NCBI RefSeq assembly: GCF_009377235.1 | Contig: NZ_VMNX01000089.1 | Coordinates: 1 to 34,417, forward strand | DNA: 34,417 nt | Direction: 5' to 3' | From: Streptomyces acidicola | GTDB lineage: Bacteria > Actinomycetota > Actinomycetes > Streptomycetales > Streptomycetaceae | Part shown: positions 1-7,992 of the stretch, one piece after another | Position numbering within the stretch: position 1 is the stretch's first letter | Layout: each line of letters begins with the position of its first letter | Made by a program: the position numbers and the translations under genes | Notes under the pieces: model-generated | What the model saw: only the letters and a program-made list of their open reading frames with translations | Databases searched by the model: none | What the model was told of the DNA's origin: nothing

Positions 1-761
1 GTTCCGGGGTCGGGGCGCCAGTCGGTGATGGGGACGACGCCGGGGGCCAGCAGGTCCAGGCCCTCGAAGAAGCCGGCGAGCTGCTGCGGGCTGCGCAGGT
101 AGTAGGCGGCCGCGCCGGTCTCGTTGTAGAGCCGGGTCGCCTCGGCGTTCCCCTCATTGGTGTCGACGCTGTCGTTGAACGCGAAGTAGCTGCCCGACGG
201 CAGTGCCCCCATCAGCGTGCCGACGATGGCGCGTGCCTGGTCGTAGTCGGCGATGTGTCCGCTGACCTGCATCAGGGTGAGGGCGACGGGCTGGGAGAGG
301 TCCAGCGTCTTGGCGGCTTCCCGCAGCACCGTGTCCGGGTCGTGCAGGTCGGCGTCGATGTAGTCGGTCACACCCTCGGGCGTGCTGGTGAGCAGTGCGT
401 GGGCGTGGGCGAGCACCAAGGGGTCGTTGTCGACGTAGACGACGCGGGCCGTGGGTGCCACCTGCTGGGCTATGTCATGCGTGTTGTCCGCCGTCGGCAG
501 CCCGGTGCCGATGTCGAGGAACTGGCGGATACCGGCCTCGCCGGCCAGGTGGCGGACGGCGCGGCCGAGGAACGCTCGTGAGTCGCGGGCCAGGTCGGTG
601 ATGCCGGGGAACATCTTGATGAAGGCGTCGCCCGCTTCGTGGTCGACGGGGTAGTTGTCCTTGCCCCCCAGCCAGTAGTTCCAGATCCGGGCCGAATGCG
701 GCACCGTCGAGTCGATCTTCGCTAACGCTGCTGTGTCAGGGGCGGACCATTCCTGCGACAC
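1..761 (-). CDS. SAM-dependent methyltransferase, DUF574 family (3' end cut)
   Basis: The reading frame starts at a GTG (761) placed 7 bases after a strong AAGGAGG ribosome binding site and runs off the left edge, so about 253 residues are visible. The N-terminus contains the family hallmark RIWNYWLGGKDNYPVD at about residues 24-39, followed by FLDIGTGLPT at about 78-87, the SAM-binding glycine motif, and a VDNDP acidic loop that would hold the ribose of SAM. The visible end, VPITDWRPDPG, is how these roughly 270-residue proteins usually finish, so only a few residues are missing. This family (Methyltransf_19) is abundant in Streptomyces; its substrates are mostly unknown and nothing here suggests one. 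It is a single gene, with a PPOX-type enzyme upstream on the same strand. Confidence 0.9.
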   Translation of the reverse strand, partial: MSQEWSAPDTAALAKIDSTVPHSARIWNYWLGGKDNYPVDHEAGDAFIKMFPGITDLARDSRAFLGRAVRHLAGEAGIRQFLDIGTGLPTADNTHDIAQQVAPTARVVYVDNDPLVLAHAHALLTSTPEGVTDYIDADLHDPDTVLREAAKTLDLSQPVALTLMQVSGHIADYDQARAIVGTLMGALPSGSYFAFNDSVDTNEGNAEATRLYNETGAAAYYLRSPQQLAGFFEGLDLLAPGVVPITDWRPDPG

Positions 762-854
762 CCGACAACCTCCTTGGAGCGAGCCGTTGTTGACGTTGGA
801 AGTACCAGTGGCATACTCCCAACCCCAGTCGCTCACAGTCCAGTTGCGGGAACG

Positions 855-1241
855 TCAGGGCGTCAGCGAGACGCGCAGCCCGACCGTGCCCTCCTTGCCG
901 CGGCGAATTCGGCTGCCCAGGAGGGTGAGGCGGCCGACGAGTCCGTACTTGCGGGCGAGGAGGCGGCGGTAGTGCTCGGCCGTGGCCGGGTCGACGATCT
1001 CGGCCCGCCCGGGGACCTGCTCGCCGGTCGGGTTGCCCCGCAGGTCACAGGGGCCCACGAGGATGTCGGCGCGGTTACGGATCCGCTTGACCTTCCAGGA
1101 GTCCTCGACCGTCCAGACGCCGAGCGTCTCTCCGTCCCGCACCACCCACACGGGTGTCGCGACGGGCGTTCCGTTTTTTCGGTAGCTGGTGATCAGCACG
1201 TACTTGCCCGCGCCCAGCGCGTCCAGCGTTGTCTCGTCCAT
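855..1241 (-). CDS. PPOX-class F420-dependent oxidoreductase, Rv2061-like
   Basis: This 128-residue protein has the split-barrel flavin/F420-binding fold signature of the pyridoxamine-phosphate-oxidase superfamily: KYVLITSYRKNGTPVATPVWVV near residues 14-35, then the strand and turn GVWTVEDSWKVKRIRNR, and ILVGPCDLRGNPTG. Arrangement and length match the TIGR03666 group of probable F420-dependent enzymes. The ATG at 1241 was preferred to an upstream GTG because MDETTLDALGAGKYVLI is the usual N-terminus and the extra residues look like non-coding leader. Such proteins act as cytoplasmic reductases on unknown small molecules. It lies between a methyltransferase and a phosphatase on the same strand, with no sign of a shared pathway. 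Confidence 0.88.
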   Translation of the reverse strand: MDETTLDALGAGKYVLITSYRKNGTPVATPVWVVRDGETLGVWTVEDSWKVKRIRNRADILVGPCDLRGNPTGEQVPGRAEIVDPATAEHYRRLLARKYGLVGRLTLLGSRIRRGKEGTVGLRVSLTP

Positions 1242-1295
1242 GACGGGAGTGTAGGCGGGCCTGCAGATCACCCGGCCGTCCGGTCGTGTCGGCCG

Positions 1296-1895
1296 TCAGG
1301 ACAACTGGCCGCCGTAGTCGGGCAGCTTGAACGTGCGTTCCGCGTGGCCGCCGACGAGGTCGGTGTCGTTGTTGCCGATGTTGGCGATGATCGTGTACCC
1401 CTTCGCCTCGATCTCGGCGCGCTTGCCGGTCTTGTAGGCGCTGACCTCTTCGAACAGGTCAGGGAGATCGCGCGCGTAGAGACCGGAGACGGGGTAGCCG
1501 ACGGTCTTGAGGTTCCAGTCGGTGAGGCTCTCGATGATGCCCGGCCGGGCGGTGACGCAGAAGATGTCGACGCCGCGGGAGCGGGCGTAGCCTGCCAGGT
1601 CGAGCGAGGGCTTGAGGGCCGGGGTGGGCAGCTGGTACCAGGGGTGGAAGTCGGTCTCCAGCGTGGTGTTGTCGATGTCGAGGACGACGGCGAGTTTCTG
1701 TCCCGCGGTGTCCTGCGTGCGCTGCTGGATGTAGGGCCTGGCCTGGTCGATGACGGCCTTGACGTCGCGCTGCCAGGTGTCGTAGTCGACCTCGGCGGCC
1801 TGGGCCGCGGCCACGCTCGCCGTGGCTTCGGCAGGGGCCGCGGCGGCGGATCCCGTGGCGCCGACGGTTCCCCCGACGCCTAACGCCAGGATCAC
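1296..1895 (-). CDS. HAD-superfamily acid phosphatase, probably exported
   Basis: The core matches plant-VSP/class B-type acid phosphatases: VVLDIDNTTLETDF (nucleophile Asp73 and general acid Asp75), VTARPGIIESLTDWN (motif II region), and IIANIGNNDTDLVGG near the C-terminus (motif III acidic residues). It likely hydrolyses phosphomonoesters outside the membrane. The N-terminus is odd. The only in-frame start after an upstream stop is the GTG at 1895, which leaves a hydrophobic stretch ending ATGSAAAAP but without the usual positively charged n-region. A second ATG at 1966 (or 1972), in another frame, encodes MTATIAATVG before a run of six C residues, so a short indel could have broken the leader. 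The enzyme assignment is firm; the start and export are inferred. Confidence 0.85.
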   Translation of the reverse strand: MILALGVGGTVGATGSAAAAPAEATASVAAAQAAEVDYDTWQRDVKAVIDQARPYIQQRTQDTAGQKLAVVLDIDNTTLETDFHPWYQLPTPALKPSLDLAGYARSRGVDIFCVTARPGIIESLTDWNLKTVGYPVSGLYARDLPDLFEEVSAYKTGKRAEIEAKGYTIIANIGNNDTDLVGGHAERTFKLPDYGGQLS

Positions 1896-2131
1896 GGAGA
1901 CCGCCCCGCCCTGGGGGGAGGAAGCGGCGGCGGGGGTCCCACCGTCGCCGCGATCGTCGCGGTCATGCCCATCGATGGTGCGGAACCGGCGCGAAAGTTA
2001 CCGATTGGTAGACGGCGCCTTGTGCATCAGCCGGAGAAGGCGTCCCCCGGCCGGGCTGGGACGGTAATGGCCTCGCCAGGCTTCAACTGGTGCGCGATGA
2101 TGTTTTCGGCGGACAGGCAGGGGGCAGAACC

Positions 2132-3208
2132 GTGGCTCATGTGCGCGCGGACCCGGTACGGGCCGTTCCCGGCGGGCGGCCCCTCGAAATCGCCTGCGAC
2201 GAATCGGGATCGGACGGCGAGAACCTCACCAGTGGAAACACGGATGTGTTCGCGCACGCGAGCGTGCATCTGCCCGTCGAATTCGCCGCACATTCCGTCC
2301 AGGTGATACGCGACCGGATTCGGTCCCCCGCCGAGGAGTACAAGGCGAACCACCTGCTGCGGGAGAAGCACCGGGCGGTTCTGGAGTGGCTGCTCGACAC
2401 CGGCGGCCCGCTGTGCGGACATGCCCATGTGCACCTGACGGAGAAGCCGTTCTTCGTGGTGGACCGCATGGTCGACCTGCTCCTCGGGGAGGCGGGAACG
2501 GCGGCCGTCACCCTCTACCGGGAGGGCCGGAACGCGTTCGGCGACGAGCGGTGGCGGGGTTTTCTGGAATCCTCGAACAGTCTGCTGCGGGTACGGAACA
2601 ACGGAGAGGCGGGCGCCCCGGTCGATGCCTTCTTCCACCTGGTCGGCGCGCTGTCCTGGACGTATTCCGGTGACGGGAGCGGAAACGAGCTGGGGGACAT
2701 TCTGGCCGCTCTCCTCGCGGCCCGCTCCCGTGCCGACGCCTATCGGGCGCGGATCGCCGAAACGCCCGCCGTTTTCCCCGTGCTCAATCCCCTGCTTCCG
2801 GCCATTGTGCGGACAGCGGCCCACTGGAGCGGTGAGGGCCGGCCCGTCTCGCTCGTGCACGACCGGCAGAACATGCTCACCGAGGAGCGCATCGCCTGGC
2901 TGAAGAAGACGGCCGACCTCGCCGGGCTGCGGCTCGTCGCCGCGCGTTCGGATCCACGGGTGCAGCTCGCCGACTTCCTCGCCGGCATCGCACGCAAGAT
3001 CGCCTCGGACGAGCGGGGCGGCCACGGCGACGCCCGGCTCACCACGCTCCTGCGCCCGTACGTCGACCCGTACTCCGTGTGGGGCGACGACCGCAGCTGG
3101 GCCGTGCTCGCCCCGGCCGCCGACGGCGACCGGACCCCGGCTCAAGCACCTGTGAAGATCCCCGGAGTGCCGACGGATCCCAACGTGCCCCTCTACATTG
3201 CGCGTTGA
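2132..3208 (+). CDS. DUF3800-like protein (probable RNase H-like fold)
   Basis: This protein of 358 residues begins its conserved part with LEIACDESGSDGEN, matching the DESG opening of DUF3800 proteins, and ends it with ARSDPRVQLADFLAGI, matching their C-terminal D-x-x-x-QLADFLAG block. Family members are thought to adopt an RNase H-like fold with acidic active-site residues (here Asp23/Glu24 and the Asp residues of the C-terminal block). Whether this one is a nuclease is not known. I chose the GTG at 2132, seven bases after AGGGGG, over an upstream in-frame GTG at 2090 that lacks a ribosome binding site. DUF3800 genes are sometimes linked to mobile elements or defence, but no such neighbour is present. 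The GNAT gene follows 36 bases downstream and may be co-transcribed. Confidence 0.72.
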   Translation: MAHVRADPVRAVPGGRPLEIACDESGSDGENLTSGNTDVFAHASVHLPVEFAAHSVQVIRDRIRSPAEEYKANHLLREKHRAVLEWLLDTGGPLCGHAHVHLTEKPFFVVDRMVDLLLGEAGTAAVTLYREGRNAFGDERWRGFLESSNSLLRVRNNGEAGAPVDAFFHLVGALSWTYSGDGSGNELGDILAALLAARSRADAYRARIAETPAVFPVLNPLLPAIVRTAAHWSGEGRPVSLVHDRQNMLTEERIAWLKKTADLAGLRLVAARSDPRVQLADFLAGIARKIASDERGGHGDARLTTLLRPYVDPYSVWGDDRSWAVLAPAADGDRTPAQAPVKIPGVPTDPNVPLYIAR

Positions 3209-3244
3209 CACCCGCAGCACACAGGAACCACAGGAGCCCAGCCC

Positions 3245-3811
3245 GTGACGCAGACCCCGGACATCTCCCAGCGCCCCTCCCAGTCGACGACGGCGATCGG
3301 GTGGGTGAAGCTCCACCTGGACGTCGACGCCTTCGACCTGGCGCGCTTCCAGCCGTACGTCGACACGTGCCGCACCTCCGGCATCCGGCTGACCACGCTG
3401 TCCGAGCTCGGCGACACCCCGGAGCACCGGCGCGCCCTGTACGAGCTCAACAAGGAGTGCTCGGCGGACATCCCGCAGCGCGGCGCGTTCCACACCTACG
3501 ACGAGTACCACCGGCGGCGCTTCGAGGCGCCCGGCTTCGATCCGCGCGGTGTCGTACTAGCCCTCGACGGCGAAGCCTGGATCGGGATGGCCGCGTCGTC
3601 GGACCAGCGGGCCTCGGGGTTCGTCTTCAACGAGATGACCGGGGTGCGGGCCCCCTACCGCGGGCGGGGCATCTCGGTGGCGATGAAGACGTACGGCATC
3701 GGCTTCCCCGGGATCTGCGGGGTGAGCACGGCCCGTACGGTCCACCATCCGCTGAACGTGAGCGCGATCGCCATGAACCGGTCGATGGGATACGCCGACG
3801 CCGCGTGGTGA
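3245..3811 (+). CDS. GNAT-family N-acetyltransferase
   Basis: The 188-residue product has one GNAT domain. Motif A, which binds the acetyl-CoA pyrophosphate, is visible as VRAPYRGRGISVAMK (R/Q-x-x-G-x-G/A pattern), preceded by the strand GFVFNEMTGV. The C-terminal strand-helix region is NVSAIAMNRSMGY, where such enzymes normally carry N-x-x-M-x-x-x-N-x-x-L/M-G-Y/F. The protein ends only five residues after this motif, shorter than most relatives, so the final strands may be reduced. The GTG start has AGGAG eight bases upstream. The substrate cannot be predicted; it is probably a cytosolic enzyme. The neighbouring DUF3800-like gene upstream is on the same strand. Confidence 0.85.
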   Translation: MTQTPDISQRPSQSTTAIGWVKLHLDVDAFDLARFQPYVDTCRTSGIRLTTLSELGDTPEHRRALYELNKECSADIPQRGAFHTYDEYHRRRFEAPGFDPRGVVLALDGEAWIGMAASSDQRASGFVFNEMTGVRAPYRGRGISVAMKTYGIGFPGICGVSTARTVHHPLNVSAIAMNRSMGYADAAW

Positions 3812-3909
3812 ACACACGGGCCATGCTGCACGTATGAGGGAAGGGCGCTCAACGACGGGGGTCCTGGCGGTGGTTGACGCCGTGCGGTTCGGTGTTCGGG
3901 AGCCATGGA

Positions 3910-5277
3910 ATGAGGCACGCACGACGACGGGTCGTCCGGCGAGTGGCACGGCTGGCGGCAGTCGGCGGACTGCTCTGCGGAGGACTGATGGTCACGCAGG
4001 CCATGGCGAGCGAACCACCAGCCACCGCGACCTCTCCCCCGACGAGCACGGCCCGCACCGTGGCCGACACCGGCTCGGGACTGGTGTCCGAACTCGGCGA
4101 CTCGCGCACGGCGGGCTCGTGGATCGCGTCCGACGGAGAGCCGGTCGTCGCGGTCACCGACGAGGAGGCGGCTGCCGAGGTGAAGGCCGCGGGGGCGCGC
4201 CCGAAGAAGGTGCGTTACAGCATGGAGGACCTCAACTCCGCTACGAAGGAGCTGCGTTCGGCGCCACGGGTGGCAGGCACCTCGTGGGCCATCGACCCCT
4301 CGTCCAACGAGGTCGTGGTGCGCGCCGACAAGACCGTCTCCAAGGACGCCTGGTCGCGCATGACCCGCATGGCCGAGGAGATCGGCGGCTCGGTGCGGAT
4401 GGAGCGCACCGAGGGCACCTTCACCACCCGGCTCAACGGCGCCCAGCCGATCTTCTCGACCAGCGGGCGCTGCTCGGTGGGCTTCAACGTGACGAACGGG
4501 CAGAGCAGGTTCATGCTCACGGCCGGGCACTGCGGGCCGGCGGGTTCCGTGTGGTTCGGCGACACCCAGGGCAACCGGCAGGTCGGCCGGACCATCACGT
4601 CGAACTTCCCGGGCGCCGACTTCTCCCTCGTGCAGTACGACAACGAGGACGAGAGTGAGGACTCCAACGTGGTGGCCATCGGCGAGGGGCGCGGTGTGCG
4701 CATCACGTCGGTGGCCGATGCCACGGTCGGCCAGAAGGTGTTCCGCAGCGGCAGCACCAGCGGGCTGGCCGAGGGCGAGGTGACCGCGCTCAACGCGACG
4801 GTCAACTACCCGGAGGGCACGGTCACCGGGCTGATCGAGACCACGGTGTGCGCCGAGCCGGGCGACAGCGGCGGCCCGCTCTTCTCCGAGAGTGTCGCCC
4901 TGGGAGTGACGTCCGGCGGCAACGGGGACTGCAAATCCGGTGGGACGACGTTCTTCCAGCCGCTCACCAAGGCGCTCACCGCGCTGAACGTGACGTTGGC
5001 CGGGGTGTCCGACACTCCCGCGGATCAGGCCTCGCCGTCGGCGGGGGCGGCAGACGGGGCCGTGGAGCCCGGGGCGGCGCAGCCGGGTGCGGTGCAGCCC
5101 GTGGAGCCGTCGGAAGCGGTGACCTCACTGGTGGAACAGATCACGAACCCGCGGAACGTGGGACCGGGGCTGCTGGTCATCGCGGGGAGTCTGGTGGCGT
5201 TGGTCGCGACGAGGTACATCCGTACGGAACAGGAGCGGAACGCTTACCGTCGGCAGTATGCGCGGAGCTGGGGCTGA
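3910..5277 (+). CDS. S1-family (streptogrisin-like) serine protease with C-terminal membrane anchor
   Basis: In this 455-residue pre-pro-enzyme, residues 1-33 form a signal peptide (MRHARRR n-region, hydrophobic core, AMA-S cleavage site). An alpha-lytic-type prodomain lies at about 75-178, and the trypsin-like domain starts near 181 (IFSTSGRCSVGF). The triad is visible as His207 in LTAGHC, Asp237 in ADFSLV and Ser320 in GDSGGPL, and Cys188/Cys208 and Cys314/Cys341 would form the usual disulfides. After a Pro/Ala-rich linker (about 368-400) comes a hydrophobic helix (about 418-437, PGLLVIAGSLVALVAT) and a basic tail, so the mature enzyme is probably held on the outer face of the membrane rather than freely secreted. 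The ATG at 3910, behind GGGAG, was chosen because MRHARRR gives a proper signal n-region. Confidence 0.93.
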   Translation: MRHARRRVVRRVARLAAVGGLLCGGLMVTQAMASEPPATATSPPTSTARTVADTGSGLVSELGDSRTAGSWIASDGEPVVAVTDEEAAAEVKAAGARPKKVRYSMEDLNSATKELRSAPRVAGTSWAIDPSSNEVVVRADKTVSKDAWSRMTRMAEEIGGSVRMERTEGTFTTRLNGAQPIFSTSGRCSVGFNVTNGQSRFMLTAGHCGPAGSVWFGDTQGNRQVGRTITSNFPGADFSLVQYDNEDESEDSNVVAIGEGRGVRITSVADATVGQKVFRSGSTSGLAEGEVTALNATVNYPEGTVTGLIETTVCAEPGDSGGPLFSESVALGVTSGGNGDCKSGGTTFFQPLTKALTALNVTLAGVSDTPADQASPSAGAADGAVEPGAAQPGAVQPVEPSEAVTSLVEQITNPRNVGPGLLVIAGSLVALVATRYIRTEQERNAYRRQYARSWG

Positions 5278-5378
5278 CTTGCCGGGTTTCGGGTCCCGTC
5301 TGCCGGGGTCCGTTGCCGTCTGTCGGCTGTTTGTGGCTGGTAGCGTCCACGCGGCGGAGCCGCAAATGTCACAGCCCC

Positions 5379-5396
5379 GCGCCCCTTTTGGGGCGC
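5379..5396. terminator. Hairpin GCGCCCC-TTTT-GGGGCGC between convergent genes
   Basis: A perfect 7-bp stem with a TTTT loop lies between the plus-strand protease and the minus-strand small gene. It could terminate both. The surrounding stretch (about 5330-5405) looks like the short intergenic element scattered through Streptomyces genomes next to gene ends. Confidence 0.6.
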
Positions 5397-5415
5397 GCCC
5401 CCGAGCGGAGCGCGC

Positions 5416-5592
5416 TCAGGCAGCCGACCCAGGAGAAGCCGCGGCCCACTCCCTCACCAGGCGCTGGTAGTCGCGCCGCTGTTCCCCGTTGAGTGTGCCG
5501 CCGCTCCGGGACCACAGGGCCCGGATCTCCTCGTTGACCTGGGCTGCAGTTCTTTCCGGTCTTTCCAGGACTACTTCAGCACTGGTGGACAT
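5416..5592 (-). CDS. Small conserved-looking protein of unknown function (58 aa)
   Basis: The frame starts at an ATG (5592) giving MSTSAEVVLERPERTAAQVNEEIRALW and ends in REWAAASPGSAA. I believe it is a gene because the sequence is charged and helical rather than Arg/Pro-rich noise, and because it resembles a small protein I recall from other Streptomyces. No domain is recognised. There is no visible ribosome binding site. A TATGGT box ends 7 bases before the ATG, so a leaderless transcript is possible, and a perfect inverted repeat sits 13-26 bases upstream. It faces the S1 protease across a shared hairpin. Confidence 0.6.
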   Translation of the reverse strand: MSTSAEVVLERPERTAAQVNEEIRALWSRSGGTLNGEQRRDYQRLVREWAAASPGSAA

Positions 5593-5604
5593 GGCGTGAA
5601 CCAT

Positions 5605-5618
5605 ACGTGGTCACACGT
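5605..5618. promoter_or_regulatory. Inverted repeat ACGTG-GTCA-CACGT upstream of small gene
   Basis: A perfect 5-bp inverted repeat with a 4-base spacer lies just upstream of the 58-residue gene, directly beside its possible -10 box. Position and symmetry suit a repressor or activator site; no binding protein is known. Confidence 0.3.
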
Positions 5619-5671
5619 GAAGCCGATGTGAGTAAAGCCGACGCTTCGGGCATTACGGAACGTGAAGCTCC

Positions 5672-6850
5672 TCACTCTGCGTTCGCACCGCCGCCCTGGT
5701 CCGTGCCGAGCACCAGCACCTGGATCGCCAGCACCGCGGCCCCGCGCGCCCAGTCGTGGAAGTCCGACACCTTGGTCTCCAGGGGGACCGGTTCGGCGAG
5801 CGGATGACGGTGGGCACGGATGGTCTCCCACACGGCTTCGCCGGCGACGTCGATCAGGCCGACGCCCTCGCCGGCGAGCACGATCTTCTGCGGCATGACG
5901 AAGTTGGAGATCTGGGCGACCAGCGTACCCAGGGCGCGCGCCGCCTCGTCGATGATGCGTGCGGGCATGGGCTCGCCCGCGGCGGCGGCGGTGAGGATCT
6001 CCTCGTACGTCAGGTCACGGCCGGTGGCGGCCCGGATCTGGTAGCGGATGCTGGGGATGGTCAGCAGGGAGACCGCACTGCCGCGTGCACCCTCGGGGGT
6101 GAGCGGGCCATTGGGGTTGACGATCCAGTGGCGGCCGAACTCGCGGTCCTCCTCGGCGCAGGGCACCCGTCTGCCGCCGAGGACGAGCCCGTAGCCGATG
6201 CCCGCGCCGATGGTGAGGACGACGAAGCGCTCCAGTCCGCGCCCGCCGCCGAACCAGATCTCGGACTCGACCAGCCCGCCGACGTCGTTCTCGACGACGA
6301 CCGGCAGCCCGGTCCGCTCCTCGACGAGTTCGGCCAGGCGTACGTCGCGCCACGACAGGAACGGGGACTCCCCGACCACGGCGCTGTCCCGGACCAGGCC
6401 GCCCACCCCGATGCCGACGCCGGCGAGACCGTGGTGCGCGCGGGTCAGCTCGGCGATCATCTCGCCCAGTTGGTCGGCGACGCGGTCCGGGTCGTGCGTG
6501 GTGAGCGGGCGGTCGTAGCGGGCGACGATCTCGCTCCGGAGTGTGGTGACGACGCCGTAGACCATGTCCTCGGTGATCTTGAAGCCCACGAAGGTGCGGG
6601 ACTCGGCGACGACGTCGAGCGGCTGGGAGGGTCGCCCCTGCCGCACCCCGGCGAGCACGGCGCCCTCGGGAACCTCGACGAGGAGGCCCGATTCGAGCAG
6701 TGGCTTGGTCAGCCGGGTGAGGCTTCCCGCCGAGAGGCTGAGCCGCCGGGCGATCTCGGCGCGGGACAGCGGGCCGTGGACGAGCACCTCGAGCGCCACC
6801 GCGCGTTCACCCGTACTGAGCGGCAGCCAACTGGCGGTCCGTGTGGTCAT
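5672..6850 (-). CDS. ROK-family transcriptional regulator of the adjacent sugar ABC locus
   Basis: The product (392 residues) has an N-terminal winged helix-turn-helix (about residues 15-60, LSRAEIARRLSLSAGSLTRL) and a C-terminal ROK/actin-like domain. The ATG at 6850 follows GGGGGAG. The sugar-kinase features are eroded. The first phosphate loop reads GFKITEDMVYGVV instead of D-x-G-x-T, the END is kept in VVENDVGG, and the cysteine cluster that binds zinc in classical ROK proteins is absent, being replaced by EFGRHWIVNPNGPLTPEGARG. This argues for a pure sugar-responsive DNA-binding protein. It is transcribed away from the ABC permease operon across a 170-base gap holding an inverted repeat, the classic arrangement for a local repressor. 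The inducer is unknown. Confidence 0.9.
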   Translation of the reverse strand: MTTRTASWLPLSTGERAVALEVLVHGPLSRAEIARRLSLSAGSLTRLTKPLLESGLLVEVPEGAVLAGVRQGRPSQPLDVVAESRTFVGFKITEDMVYGVVTTLRSEIVARYDRPLTTHDPDRVADQLGEMIAELTRAHHGLAGVGIGVGGLVRDSAVVGESPFLSWRDVRLAELVEERTGLPVVVENDVGGLVESEIWFGGGRGLERFVVLTIGAGIGYGLVLGGRRVPCAEEDREFGRHWIVNPNGPLTPEGARGSAVSLLTIPSIRYQIRAATGRDLTYEEILTAAAAGEPMPARIIDEAARALGTLVAQISNFVMPQKIVLAGEGVGLIDVAGEAVWETIRAHRHPLAEPVPLETKVSDFHDWARGAAVLAIQVLVLGTDQGGGANAE

Positions 6851-6884
6851 GGACGTCGGACTCCCCCAACCCAAGATTTCTTTC

Positions 6885-6907
6885 ACTGCGGAAGTAACGG
6901 CCGCAGT
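6885..6907. promoter_or_regulatory. Candidate ROK operator: ACTGCGG-N9-CCGCAGT
   Basis: A perfect 7-bp inverted repeat with a 9-base spacer lies in the divergent ROK/ABC gap, 34 bases upstream of the ROK start. A TTGACG at 6951-6956 could be a -35 box toward the permeases, although I see no convincing -10 at 17 bases from it. Assignment to the ROK protein is inference from position. Confidence 0.4.
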
Positions 6908-7020
6908 CTATGTCTCGATCTCTGCTGCCGAAAAGATGTCCGCAGGACTCTTGACGCCACAATTATTCCGCCCCAAAAGTAAGTGGCCTGAGGACGAGCC
7001 GCCGATGAGGGAGTCCCCCG

Positions 7021-7974
7021 ATGACCGTCGCCTCCAGCAGTCCACCATCACGCCTACCACTGAGCGGCGCCGAGGCCGTGGCGCCCTCCCGGAAGGCGAA
7101 GGCCCGCCCCGGCGGTGATGGGGCCCTCGCGGCCGTCTTCATCGCTCCGGCGATGCTGGGCTTCCTGGTGTTCCTGCTCTGGCCGACGCTCCGCGGCATC
7201 TATCTGAGCTTCACCCGCTTCAACCTGCTGACCCCGGCGGAGTGGGTGGGGCTCGACAACTACGTCCGCATGGTCAACGACCCGATCTTCTGGGACTCGT
7301 TGAAGGTCACCGTCGAGTACGTCGTCATCAACATCGGCATCCAGACGGTGTCGGCGCTCGCCATCGCCGTCCTGCTCCAGCGGCTGACCCAGTCGGCCGT
7401 GCTGCGGGGCATCGTCCTCACCCCGTATCTGATGTCGAACGTCGTCGCCGGCCTGGTCTGGCTGTGGATCCTCGACACCCAGCTCGGCATCGGCAACGAG
7501 ATCATCAGCGCCGTCGGACTCGACCGCATCCCCTTCCTCGCCGACGAGACCTGGGCGATCCCCACCATCGCCCTGATCAACGTGTGGCGTCACGTCGGCT
7601 ACACCGCCCTCCTTCTCTTCGCGGGTCTCCAGGCGATCCCGAACGGCATGTACGAGGCGGCCAAGGTCGACGGCGCGAGCGAGTGGCGGATGTTCTGGCG
7701 GATCACCATGCCGTTGCTGCGGCCGGTGCTCGCGGTCGTGCTGATCATGACCGTGATCGGGTCGTTCCAGGTGTTCGACACCGTCGCGGTCACCACCGCG
7801 GGCGGTCCCGCGAACGCGACCAACGTCCTCCAGTACTACATCTACGGATCCGCCTTCGGCCGCTTCCAGTTCGGCTACGCCTCGGCGATGTCCGTCGCGC
7901 TGCTGGTCGTGCTCAGCGCGATCACCGTCCTGCAGTACCGGCTCACTCGGGCCGGCCAGTCCGACCTCGGCTGA
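7021..7974 (+). CDS. Carbohydrate ABC transporter permease, MalF-type
   Basis: This 317-residue inner-membrane subunit has about six transmembrane helices, the first at about residues 36-57 (AVFIAPAMLGFLVFLLWPT), after a cytosolic N-terminal tail. The EAA loop that docks on the ATPase is EAAKVDGASEWRMFWRITMPLL, starting at about 212. The ATG has GGGAG eight bases upstream. It is the first gene of an operon with a second permease, a binding protein and an oxidoreductase. No ATPase gene is present; in Streptomyces such systems usually borrow the shared MsiK ATPase, which I infer here. The sugar is unknown. Confidence 0.95.
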   Translation: MTVASSSPPSRLPLSGAEAVAPSRKAKARPGGDGALAAVFIAPAMLGFLVFLLWPTLRGIYLSFTRFNLLTPAEWVGLDNYVRMVNDPIFWDSLKVTVEYVVINIGIQTVSALAIAVLLQRLTQSAVLRGIVLTPYLMSNVVAGLVWLWILDTQLGIGNEIISAVGLDRIPFLADETWAIPTIALINVWRHVGYTALLLFAGLQAIPNGMYEAAKVDGASEWRMFWRITMPLLRPVLAVVLIMTVIGSFQVFDTVAVTTAGGPANATNVLQYYIYGSAFGRFQFGYASAMSVALLVVLSAITVLQYRLTRAGQSDLG

Positions 7975-7992
7975 CGGAAAGGAGACACCGAC

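Noticed and set aside
2090..2131. A GTG at 2090 as start of the DUF3800-like gene
   Set aside because: It has no ribosome binding site, while GTG 2132 lies seven bases after AGGGGG.
2027..3511. A 494-codon minus-strand open frame opposite the DUF3800-like gene
   Set aside because: The plus strand carries recognisable DESG and QLADFLAG motifs with proper ribosome binding sites; the minus frame is Arg/Gly/Val-rich without motifs.
2132..3811. DUF3800-like and GNAT genes as a defence or toxin-antitoxin module
   Set aside because: No mobile element, partner gene or other defence gene is adjacent, and the GNAT protein lacks the features of a GNAT toxin pair such as an adjacent RHH antitoxin.
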